Shown here piece by piece: positions 54,441 through 64,000 of a stretch of 64,000 nucleotides of DNA. The stretch comes from Hemileia vastatrix. Lineage: Eukaryota > Basidiomycota > Pucciniomycetes > Pucciniales > Zaghouaniaceae. The DNA lies in NCBI GenBank assembly GCA_030280995.1, contig JASXTE010000002.1, positions 3,607,683-3,671,682 on the forward strand, written 5' to 3'. The notes under the pieces were generated by a model. The model searched no databases. It was not told the DNA's origin and worked only from the letters and a program-made list of their open reading frames with translations. Each line of letters opens with the position of its first letter. The first letter of the stretch is position 1. Position numbers and translations under genes: made by a program.

Positions 54441-57359
54441 CAGCCTGAGAAAAAGTACAGAGACGTGAACTAGCTTTAATTTTAATTTTTCTAGAATATT
54501 TTAATGGCTCTATATGAATACTGTAGTACAAATCCAATAAGTATTAAAATATAACTCAATATAAGGGTCTCAGTAATTTTATTCTCACTAATTATGAATG
54601 GGTTACAATCTTATAGTTGGTAGAAAAAAAGATTTAATAATTCAGATACCATTCAAAGACTTTATAACTGCTATTTATATGTATTATAATTTTATTGGTT
54701 ATATGTTTAATTGTAATGATAAAGAATGTAGAAAACAAGACCAAAAAACCTCCTCCTTTTATGCCCAAGAATTCCTTCAATGTACCCCTTGATTTACCAG
54801 CCCTATACAAGGATAATCAAGCCTCATTCCAGCCAATAGACATTTCCAACAACATAAAGAGTGACCAATAACATAATTAGAATGATATCACTCTCGAAAA
54901 TCCTGTAGTAATAGGGATAATCCACCAAAAATAAAGAATAAGCAAAAAAGAGAGAGTATGCATATAATACATTAAAATAGAAGAATAAAAAGGGAGATAA
55001 TAAGACCAATTATTATTAAACATTAAGGAAGATTAAAAGTAGAAATGATGGGGCTAATCATGAAATTAAACTACGTGAAATCCCCATTCAAAAATAACCA
55101 AAATTGACTGAGAAACCACTTATATCCCCCCAAAAAGGGCATGAGATGTGGGGTAACTACATGCATTCCTGAGAAGGCCCTTGCACAGGTAAATCCTTGA
55201 CTAATTTAGGTTAATTTAAGTGTGGTAGTGAACTAAAGCACCAAGCTTAAGGTTATTAATGAAATTAGTGAATATAATAAGGTCAAAGAACCTATAATTA
55301 AATTAGGACACTAAATAAGCGCCGTTCCTCTATTTTAGTGTGTTTCCCCAAAGTGGAAATAGAATGTGGGGTAATTATAGTGTTAAAATGCTAACTTTGC
55401 TAAAAATGAAGCTATTCACACAGGAAAAATGCAGGCAGTATGTGGCCAGCACAAAGAAGTCATTTCTGGCATAAAAACACCATAATTTAAAAGTGTTATT
55501 TTTATACATTTGAGTAGCCAAATCAATAGTTCTAATAAAGAAAAATTGATCTGTCAAATCACATTTTTAATATTATTAAATTTATAGCGCATATAGTCAA
55601 ATTTTAAGTGATTTATAGTGCCTTTATAGTTTTTCACATAAAACAATGAAAACAGCAGCTTTAAGTCTACTTATAGATTATGTAACCTTATATTTAAGGC
55701 TCTTAAAATTACACTAACATATTTCAACTTAGTATTAAGTACATAAGACTTATAAAAGTTCAATATATTTGTGTATATAAGGTGTTATAATGGCATATAT
55801 TGTATTTTATCATATTTTTTACCTATGTATACAACTTGTGTACTTTAATTTATTGTTCCCATGTATAGTCCATGTGTTTAGCATAACATATAAGTACTTT
55901 TTACTCAGTTCTGGGAATATCCAGGCTGAAAGGTTTTGTACCTTTTTTGTGATGTGTCTATGTGATGTATTTTGTAATGTTTGAGACCACCTATTAATCT
56001 ATTGAGTTATTTATATATTTCTTTATCTATTTTTATTTATTTATCAATATATCTATTAGTGGGTTGTCTAGAAGAAGGAGGAAAATAAGAAGAAATGGTA
56101 CAGAGGAGGAGGAGGAACTAAAGAGAGGATAATAAAAGAAAGAAAGAGATGAAGATAATAAATACTAATAAAATAAGGAAATAAATTGAGAGAAATGCAA
56201 CAACAGATTATGAGGAATAACACAAAAGTGAGGTTTAGTTTAATTGATAAAATTATAACTAAGTAAGTAATGTCTTCTCTGTGTGGCAAAAAAATTTTAT
56301 TATTAATAAACTTAAAGCAACCTTAGTTTAATTATTGAGTATTGATATTAGATTTGTAATGATAATAAAAATAAAAATAATGTATTGTAAGTATGTAAAA
56401 TGTATGTAATGTAAGTGATGGGTGCCAAAGGGGAATTCCAAGGCCCTTTTATAGGCAAGGAATCCTCTGAAGTGCTCCAATTTTATATAAAAAAATAGTT
56501 GTAGTGTGATACAAAAAATATTAAAAGATATTAATTATACAATTTAAGAGAAAAATTGAAACAACAAATTAAACCCATGAATAAGTAAATAATTTTCCAC
56601 CATAAAATCCCAAAACAAGTAACTAATAATATGAGTAACTAAATGAGTATAAGACCATGAGAACTGTGAGAAAAAATATCCTAAACAAGTATTATAATAA
56701 GATGTAAAGGGTTTAATTAAAACAAAAAATTATTTTCACACCAAAAGTTATGTAATCAACATTAATCAGTTATAAAGAGAAATTAATTGATTGTTTTAAC
56801 CATATTAGTAATTTAATAACTGATATAATCTAAACAAATAATTAATTTAATCATATTAATAATTTAAAGTGAAATTTTAATATTATAATCTTAAATAATT
56901 TTTTTAAGTTATTCAATAACTTTATATATGCAATTAAAGGTAAAAAAAGTGCCCAATAATTATGGATAATAATATATGATAAATTGTATTTAGTATATAA
57001 ATTTTATTAATTAATTTGTAATTACATTATAAGTTAAATATTATTAAACTTATAATATAATAATTTATTTATTAATTTTTAGAAATACTAAATACATAAA
57101 AATGTGCCATGATTTTATAGAATATAATATTTTTTATGTAATAAAAAATTTACTTAATAATAAAAATAAATATAATAATTATTTTACTTATTCATAAAAT
57201 ATTTATATAATTTTATTATCTAATAAGATATTTTATTGTAACTACATAAAATACATAATGATATTCCCTTAAATGATTCTGATGAATTATTATAACAATT
57301 TACTGGGCTCCTGAGATAGCCTGGCTGACACTCCCTCACTCTAAAAAAACAATAAAAAA
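54441..57359. other. Unassigned AT-rich stretch, 2.9 kb
   Basis: No gene, TIR or LTR recognised. Two purine-rich points with GTGGGGTAA(T/C)T lie at 55150 and 55365. 56060-56160 is G/A-rich. Confidence 0.35.
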
Positions 57360-58460
57360 ATGCTATGATTTTTTCTTTTTATACTTTTTCAATTGAGTAG
57401 GAAGATTAGAAATTTCTTTTCCAGGTATCCATGCATCATGTTCAGATCATTTGTTTTTATATCTCTATAAATATTCAATACCTCTTTCAGAAGTGATAAT
57501 TCTATCATCGAGAATTTTATCAATTTCTGCAGTTTCTATGACTTCTTGAGGGTTTTTCTTAGGTCTTCCCCTTCTTTTGGGAAATAAGTCACTGTTGTAA
57601 GTATAAGGTTTAAGCAAGGAAATGGGGAAAACAAATTTTTTTCCTATAATATGGAGAATATAATGCAACTTCTATTGCATTATCTCCAACCATTCTTTTA
57701 ACAAAAAATTGTCCCACAAAAGGATCTTTTAATTTTTTATTTCTTTTTTAATTGAAATTTAAAGTGGATATCAACACTTCATCACCCTTGTTAAATGTTT
57801 ATTTTTTATGGGATTTATCCCATCTTTTCTTTTCATACTCAAATACCTTATAAATACAGCTTTGAGCATATTTTCTGCATAGCTGTTGCATTTGCATAAA
57901 AGTCTTTACATCAGGGTGTAGATCCAGCTTAGGTAATTTATTATTGAGAATATGAGCAGGAGTATTTGGGACATAACCTAACCAAAGCTCAAAAGGCTTT
58001 TTCTTAGTTACAAAATGAATAGTGCTATTATAAGAAAATTCAAGACCTGGAAATAGAGTAACCCAGTCATGAGTAAATCTGTCATTGTCTTTATATTCTA
58101 ATCAAAAGGCACAATACCTTCTAATCATATCTTCCAGAGTTTGAATAATTCTTTCAGCTAGAACATCAGTCTCCGGATGGTGAGCTGTAGATAATTTTAA
58201 CTCACAGCAACAAATATCCATCAAAGATGTCCAAAATTCAGATGTAAATTTTGAGTCTCTATCAGAGATAATGGCTTTTGGAAATCATACAATATTAAAC
58301 ATGTAAGACCACCATAAGAAAGCTAATTCTTTTGTGGATACATATTTGTGGGTGGGAATAAATTTACACATTTTGGTGAATCTATCCACTATTACCCAAC
58401 AAGAGTTATAACTGTCTTTATCTGCTACAGGAAGACCAGTGAAAAAATCCATGTTAATGA
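57360..58460 (-). pseudogene. Chromovirus integrase fragment with chromodomain
   Basis: Ty3/gypsy integrase of the chromodomain clade, minus strand, 5' part missing. Visible: INMDFFTGLPVADKDSYNSC (first catalytic D, cut by the CACTA-like end at 58461), VIVDRFTKMCKFIPTHKY, AIISDRDSKFTSEFW (second D), ELKLSTAHHPETDVLAERII (E), GDEVLISTLNFN, KLKDPFVGQFFVKRMVG, then NPQEVIETAEIDKILDDRII and RGIEYL-stop-RYKN...HDAWIPGKEIS, a chromodomain pattern. Stops near 58282, 58110, 57750 and 57477. This lineage differs from the gypsy pair at 13785-37197, which has no chromodomain. Confidence 0.85.
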
Positions 58461-61400
58461 CACCATGAAATATGGGGGGCGGACTTGCTAGCAAGTCCGC
58501 AACCTTGAACCCTAATTCATCACAAATTGAGTATTAATTGAGCTTCCCATTAACAATCCAAGAAACAAGGGTGAAAGTTTGTTGAATTCATGGTGAATAA
58601 TAGTTGAATTATCATTGAAGCTGATGAATTCATTACTTAAAATTTTTTTTAAATCTGAAAATATGATTTTTTGATATAAGGCTGAAATCAGTGCACCCCA
58701 TAGCTATAACAGGCTGGTAAACACATAAGAATTTTTTTAAAAATGGCGCTTTTTTTATTATTCCAAAAAAAAATAATCCTCATTTTAGATTTAATGAAAC
58801 TTCATTTTACATAAGCATTCAGATATTTTAGCTCAATTATATATTTAAATTATTAAGTATATTCAGAAACTATTAAAGAAATACTATATAGTGTAGTGAT
58901 ATTAATCATCACATTATTTTCAGTGAAAATTTTAAAAAATATGATATTTCATCTTTATGTATCATTAAATAGCAGAAAAGCTTGTGAACCTTCAAAGGAT
59001 CTGTAGAGCTCAAAAAAATCTTCAAAATGAATAATAAAATAATATAGTTAAACATATAATTTATAAATATAGTATATATAGTTTTTTACCAGTAAGTACA
59101 ATCAATGCACAGGCACTATTATTCTTTAAAAAAGACTTTCCTCCATCTTCAGCATATATAACTATGAAGGGGGCAATTTTCTTAAGATTGAAGCACATTA
59201 AAATCTGATGATTCACTAGAAGTCTGATATTTTTTTCAAAAAATTTCAGGTCATTAGTCTTTCCATTCCCTTGAACATAATTCTTCTATTTTTCTATCAT
59301 ATCACTTTTTTGAAGAAAAATCCTTCTCTTTCTGCTCCTACCCTCTCCCCTCTTATGAGTCAAAAACTCATCCCCTCTCAGATTACCCTCCCTTTTTAAC
59401 CTCACTTTCCTCTCCCATCCCTTTCATTTCATTTCCACTCCATACCATTCTTCATCTCTCTTAACCCCTCTACATCCCTTTCCCTCACTTCCCCACTACT
59501 CTCTACCCCTTTTACTCCATAGAAAGCAAAAATGGTGGGGAGTGCAGAGAATGAGGGTAGGGGGGGAATCAAAGGGAGATGAGTGGGATGGGGAGGGGAA
59601 GGTATGGGCTCAGGTGGGCTGCGGAGTGAAGCTAAAGTGTAGGAGTTGAAGTGAGGGTATCTAAAGGGGTAGGAGGGGTGGGGAGTGTAGAAAAAGGGGA
59701 ATTGAGGGTCCAGGGGGTAGCCAAATGAGTATTGAGGGGTAAGGAGGGTAGAGAAAGGTTTTTCAAGGGCTTGAGAGAGGTGCAGATGGTGCAAAAGGGG
59801 TGGTGTGAGGTAGATAGGGAGTAAAGAAGGCTAGAGAAGAGATATATAGAGATGAAAATATGTGGTGAGTGCAGGGGATAAATAATTGTAGGCAGGGGTG
59901 GTGAGGGAGGCAAAAAAGGTGGCCAAAAACTGATGTTGTACTCTGATGTTTGGCCAAACCTCAGGGTACACCTATCAATTAAGTTATCAATTACAGACAC
60001 AGCTGTAGTTAATCAAGCATCAGGACTGGTTTATGGCTATACTTTGCTCACCTTGTGCGAATAGAAATATGTATCAATTTTTAGACATACAATGATGGTA
60101 TATTCAGGTGTTTGGTCTTTTCTACACCTTTTTTCATTTATAGTACATCTTTATTGTCTAATTTTTATAAATTCTAGATTTTTAAGTATAAGCATTGAAA
60201 TATAAAAATTAGATGTGAAAAAATACTATAAATTTCTAAAAAAATATTTCATGGAATTTGGTTACACATTATGCCTATGATGATAAAATAAGTAATATTG
60301 GTCATTTCTAGAAATAAATTTCAACCAAAAAACTAATATTAAAATCTAAACCATTAACATGGGAATGATAAGTTGAGCTCACTTTCCTTTTACTTTGACT
60401 TCCAGTTCTGTTGGTGCGGCACAGAAAATAATTTACATGAATTATATAATTAAAAAAAATAACATAAATTCTTTGGATAAATCTCACCTTTTAGCTTGAT
60501 TTTTTGTATTTAAATACTTTTAAATACCTGAATTAATAGATGTAATTATTAAAAATTCAAGAAAAAAAATTATAACATTTCTTAAAATACAAATTATTGT
60601 TAATTCAGTAACAGGAAAAACTCTTTGAGTTATCTTCATTACTAAATATGCTTGATGAAAAGAATATATCTAATTTTAAAAAAATATATGTCTAAGTTTT
60701 TATGAAACATAGATTGAACTCCCAATGCCATCCTGGTTCTGACTGTTGTTGAAGATAAGTTAAGCTGTGAGATTTTCTTATATTTTTTTCAAATTTGATG
60801 TTTTATTTTTTAATGTATATAAATTTATATTTTTTTATCAACAAGATTTATATTAAATAATACATAAAATTCTGCAAATAAGTAAAACTATAGATAAATT
60901 TAGAAAAATTTTAAGTTCAACAAATGAGCATTTTTATTTACACACAGTATAATATGATTTTCTTTCTTATGATAGAGAAAGAACAGCTCAAAACTTAGTC
61001 TTATAGATCTATCTTATGTAATAAAATAAGTCCCATTTTTGGTTCATATTTAAACCAATCTGATAGGAAATCATTCTTGTTTTAAATAAAAACTATACAG
61101 CTCCTTCTGAGTATTAAATTATTTTTTAGATGGATATGTATTAGTTTATACCAAAAATTAAGGCAATTACTGGTTTAAATTTCAAGATGAAACATTTTCT
61201 TTATGAATTGAAATTTTATTACAAAAAAACTCTCAAAAACAATTTTTCCTTCTAAATAGTTAAAATTCTTCTTGTTGAACTGAATTTAATTATAAATATT
61301 TTACTCAAGTATTTCTATTTAATAAAGTAATTAACTAAGAGTATATATGTAGTATTTATTGGTCAAAAGAATATCAAATATAGTGTATTTTATAGATTTA
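58461..61400 (+). mobile_element. CACTA-like element, one end (long type 2)
   Basis: Begins CACCATGAAATATGGGGGG, palindrome GGACTTGCTAGCAAGTCC, then GCAACCTTGAACCCTAATTC, cutting the integrase after TGA. The partner end is not in the window. It shares with 37198 the first 60 bp and the C/T-then-G/A block (59330-59930). The rest is AT-rich with no gene recognised. Extent to 61400 is a lower bound at best. Confidence 0.45.
59330..59930. repeat. Pyrimidine-to-purine switch block 2
   Basis: C/T-rich plus strand up to 59520 (CCCTCTCCCCTC-like), then G/A-rich (GGGGTAGGAGGGGTGGGGAG-like) to 59930. Counterpart of 38040-38600. Confidence 0.7.
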
Positions 61401-61660
61401 TACTACGCAATATAGGGGGTGGACTTGCTAGCAAGTCCCTAACCTGAACTCAGACAGAACTCAGATGGAAGTCAAACTGAACTCATACTGAACCTATACT
61501 GAACTTTACTTGAGCACCCACCTGAAATTGTTCTTCTGAGTAGTGCTCATTCCTGATTGTATGGTTCCTTTGTCAATAGCTTAATGTGTGTTCAATCTGT
61601 GGTGAACTTGAGTCCAAGGTTGTGGACTTGCTAACAAGTCTTCCCCCATATTTTGTGGTG
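61401..61660 (+). mobile_element. CACTA-like MITE, copy D
   Basis: 260 bp, (T)ACTACGCAATATAGGGGG start and CACCACAAAATATGGGGG from the other end, TTA duplicated on both sides (61398-61400, 61661-61663). Same interior as copies A and C. Confidence 0.85.
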
Positions 61661-61844
61661 TTACTTGTTGTCAAAATAAAAGTTTACTTTTTTACTTAAT
61701 AATTCTTTGCTAATAGTTTAAATACATAAGAATAAAATGAAAATATAAAGAAAAGTGCCTCCCTCACTTCCCCATCACCTTTTTTTTTAAATTTTGGTAG
61801 AGATCTGAAGCATCATTCAGCTTTTTGAATTTTGGAAATTTAAA

Positions 61845-62310
61845 ATTTGTAGCTTACTTGGATCAAATACATGTTGACACCTTAACTGCTCTCCAGAAGC
61901 AAACATATTACCATCTCCCCCTGCTTCCAGATGAGCACCATTGGTTTTGATCCAGTGTCTTAATAATTTTATGTACCTGAAGAATTTCTTAACACCCTCC
62001 AGTTTACAAAGTTCATCCAATTCCTTTAGTTTGAATTACTTCACTATAACAAGATGAATATTTTGATTTTTAGGTTGAATAACTGAAGGCTTTTATGAGA
62101 CATGTGCAATTTAGTAGGTGCCTGTGTTGTGTGATCCAGGACATGATGAGGGTATTGGCTCATTTGTTTCAAATCCCTCCAGAAGTGGATACTCCTTATA
62201 CCAAACCTTTTCAAAGTCAGAACCAACATCATCCTTCCAACTTTCACCAGCCATTTGCATTTGAGAAACTTTTTTTTGTTGACCATTGCGCCTTTGTCCA
62301 CCCATTTAGA
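61845..62310 (-). pseudogene. Possible two-exon gene fragment
   Basis: Two open minus-strand pieces: 62111-62305 (MGGQRRNGQQKKVSQMQM... ESWKDDVGSDFEKVWYKEYP) and 61850-62025 (LDELCKLEGVKKFFRYIKLL, then RHWIKTNGAHLEAGGDGNMF). The second ends in a donor-like CCAA|GTAAGC. Residue use looks coding, but I do not recognise the family and the joint between the pieces contains stops. Confidence 0.3.
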
Positions 62311-62719
62311 TAATCTAGTTCTGAAATTTATAAAAAATTTAATTATATAGAAAATAAAAGAAAAAACCAAAAAAAAACAGCAAATTTTTATGATGGCGTA
62401 AGGTCTACAACTAATTAAACCAACATGCTCAGTATCTCAAAACAATTTTGTATTTAAAATCAATACAAATTTTTCCTGGTAGGGTTTAATATAATTCTGA
62501 AATAAAAAAAATTAAATAAAAGAAAATGAAAATTGAAATGAATGAAAAGAAAAAAACAAAAAAATTGTCAGAAATTTTTTATGATAGCATAAGGTCTACA
62601 ACTAATTAAACAAACATGCAGAGTATCTTAAGAAAATTTTGAAAAGGAATTTGAAACAATTTGGTCCTATCGGGTTTTAGGAGAGATTCTTCAGAGTTCC
62701 TGGAAAAGGCCCACCTTTT

Positions 62720-63030
62720 ATGCCTTCAGATTTTGTTAAAGCCCCATTTTTAAAATTATTTGGTTGCCCCAGCAGATTTAATTTAGTCAATTTTTTTTGC
62801 TTTTTTTGTCCCAGAAGACTTGCTTCTGCTGGGGCTTCATTTTTTTTTGGAATTTTTTCTATATTTCTTTCTTGGCCCCAGCAGACTTGCTTCTTGAGGG
62901 GGCAAATTTTTATTTTTTGAAAAAAATTTTTTTTAGCCCTATTTAATCTTTCCCCAGCAGAAACAAGTCTTCCAGGGCAAAAAAAATTGATGTTTGCCCC
63001 AGAAGACTTGCTTCTTCTGGGGAAACTACT
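62720..63030. repeat. GC-rich palindromic repeat cluster
   Basis: Variants of CCCCAG(A/C)AGACTTGCTTCT(G/T)CTGGGG, each able to fold on itself, at about 62770, 62810, 62877, 62953 and 62996. The copy at 62996 has a 10-bp stem. They stand out in AT-rich text; the open frames across them are probably not genes. Confidence 0.65.
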
Positions 63031-63354
63031 GGGCACAAGTCTCTTGCATTTTCAAGTGACTTGCAAAAAGAATTCTTGCTTGAAAATTTTTTGTCTCAAA
63101 GAAAAAAATGATGCTGTGTGCTCTCTATTGAAATGACTCTATCTTTATTCATTAGGTTTTATCTAGGACTGGTAGTGGTATGGCTCTAGTATAGGGAGAA
63201 AACTTTGCTAGTTATGGGCCAGATACTGCCCTCAAGATTCTTCAAGAGCTGCAGTGGTCAAGAATGTAGTTTTTTTGGGATTTTTTTTAATTTAAATTTT
63301 TTTTCTTTGTCTTACTTTTTTTAATTCTTTTTATGCTTTAGATTTGGGTGAAGT

Positions 63355-64000
63355 CATGTGCTGAAAAGACGCTGTGTCTTTTCTGTTGCATGACTTTATT
63401 TCCATTTCTCTTGTTCAAAATGTCAGATGGACTACAGGAAAGTTAAATTGTGGTGAAACTAAGTAAAAGAAATGTAATTTTAACATCACACTGCATCATT
63501 TTCAATGATTTCGCCAAAATCTTGCTCAATAATCAAGAATATTCAGATAAAACTTGAGTTAGCATCTGGTATTGTCAATAAAAAAGGAGAAAAAAAGAAT
63601 GTAGTGTTAAGAAACAACAGGCCACGTGCTGAAAAGATGCAGCATCCTTTCTGCTCACTTGAAAGTTTTTAATTGCACCAGTAAATTTGAAAGAAATTAA
63701 TGAGGAAGAATAGACAGATAAAACTTGACTTAGCATCTTGTATGGTCAATGAAAAAGGAGAAAAAAAGAATGTAGTGTTAAGAAACAACAGGTCACATGC
63801 TGAAAAGATGCATCATCTTTTCTTCTCACTTGAAAGTTTTTCATTGCACCAGTAAATTTGAAAGTAATTAATGAGGTAGAATAGCATATAAAGCTTGATT
63901 TAGCATTTTGTATGGTCAATAAAAAAAGAAAAAAAAAGGATGTAGTGTTAAGAAAAAACAGGTCACATGCTGAAAAGATGCAGCATCTTTTATGCTCACT
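63355..64000. repeat. ~170-bp tandem array with palindromic core, runs off window
   Basis: CTGAAAAG anchors at 63361, 63629, 63800 and 63970. The last three are 170-171 bp apart and highly similar. Each unit carries GCTGAAAAGATGC-A-GCATCTTTTCTGC, a near-perfect palindrome, and an ATTGCACCAGTAAATTTGAA block. The first unit is diverged (AAAAGAC/GTCTTTT). Confidence 0.85.

Noticed and set aside
45126..54446. TCAGCCT at both edges of composite copy 2 as a 7-bp target duplication
   Set aside because: Copy 1 also has TCAGC at its left edge, so part of the word belongs to the repeat itself; chance match not excluded.
59429..60000. Proline/histidine-rich open frames on the minus strand
   Set aside because: Same compositional artefact as at 38313.
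62677..63036. 119-residue minus-strand frame with repeated GQ and LLGQ text
   Set aside because: The repeats mirror GC-rich DNA palindromes and the complementary strand is open too.

Overview
The window looks like a transposon graveyard from a large, AT-rich fungal genome. I see no ordinary host gene. The Ty1/copia and Ty3/gypsy protein types, PIF/Harbinger genes with short introns, strong CpG depletion in old copies and a chromovirus integrase all suit a basidiomycete. A rust fungus (Pucciniales) with an expanded genome is my best guess, from general family knowledge only.

Layout. (1) 281-13768 and 45125-54440 are two diverged copies of one composite repeat: a long leader, a Gag-like gene with coiled coils, a Myb/SANT-like gene and a convergent PIF/Harbinger transposase. 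Copy 1 is split by a dead Ty1/copia element (3253-8467, 5-bp target duplication). Copy 2 carries a CpG-rich solo LTR (50961-51735). (2) An old Ty3/gypsy element on the + strand starts at 13785 and ends in a broken 3' LTR at 37197. A MITE (18204-18464) and a complete young relative on the - strand (19689-31773) both sit inside it. (3) 37198-45124 holds the end of a CACTA-like element, a long inverted repeat, a MITE, a ~160-bp diverged tandem array and large T/A microsatellites. (4) 57360-58460 is a chromodomain integrase fragment, cut by a second CACTA-like end. (5) The right edge has a MITE, GC-rich palindromes and a ~170-bp tandem array that runs off the window.

The young Ty3/gypsy element is the only nearly intact mobile unit. 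Its LTRs (1110 and 1121 bp) differ by one 11-bp repeat unit and one substitution that I could see. It has a tRNA primer site, a polypurine tract, Gag with a zinc knuckle, protease, RT/RNase H and integrase. Its reading frame is split in three unusual ways: an in-frame UAA between Gag and protease, a canonical -1 slippery heptamer between protease and RT, and an in-frame UGA between RNase H and integrase.

The most novel signals are two. First, about 27 copies of a short hairpin motif (variable stem, CNNNAW-type hexaloop, constant TAAACTG tail) are spread over coding and non-coding parts of the young element, and the stems change in a compensatory way. Second, the old relative carries, antisense between integrase and 3' LTR, a spliced gene with a CX2CX6C...CX2CX6C cysteine pattern.
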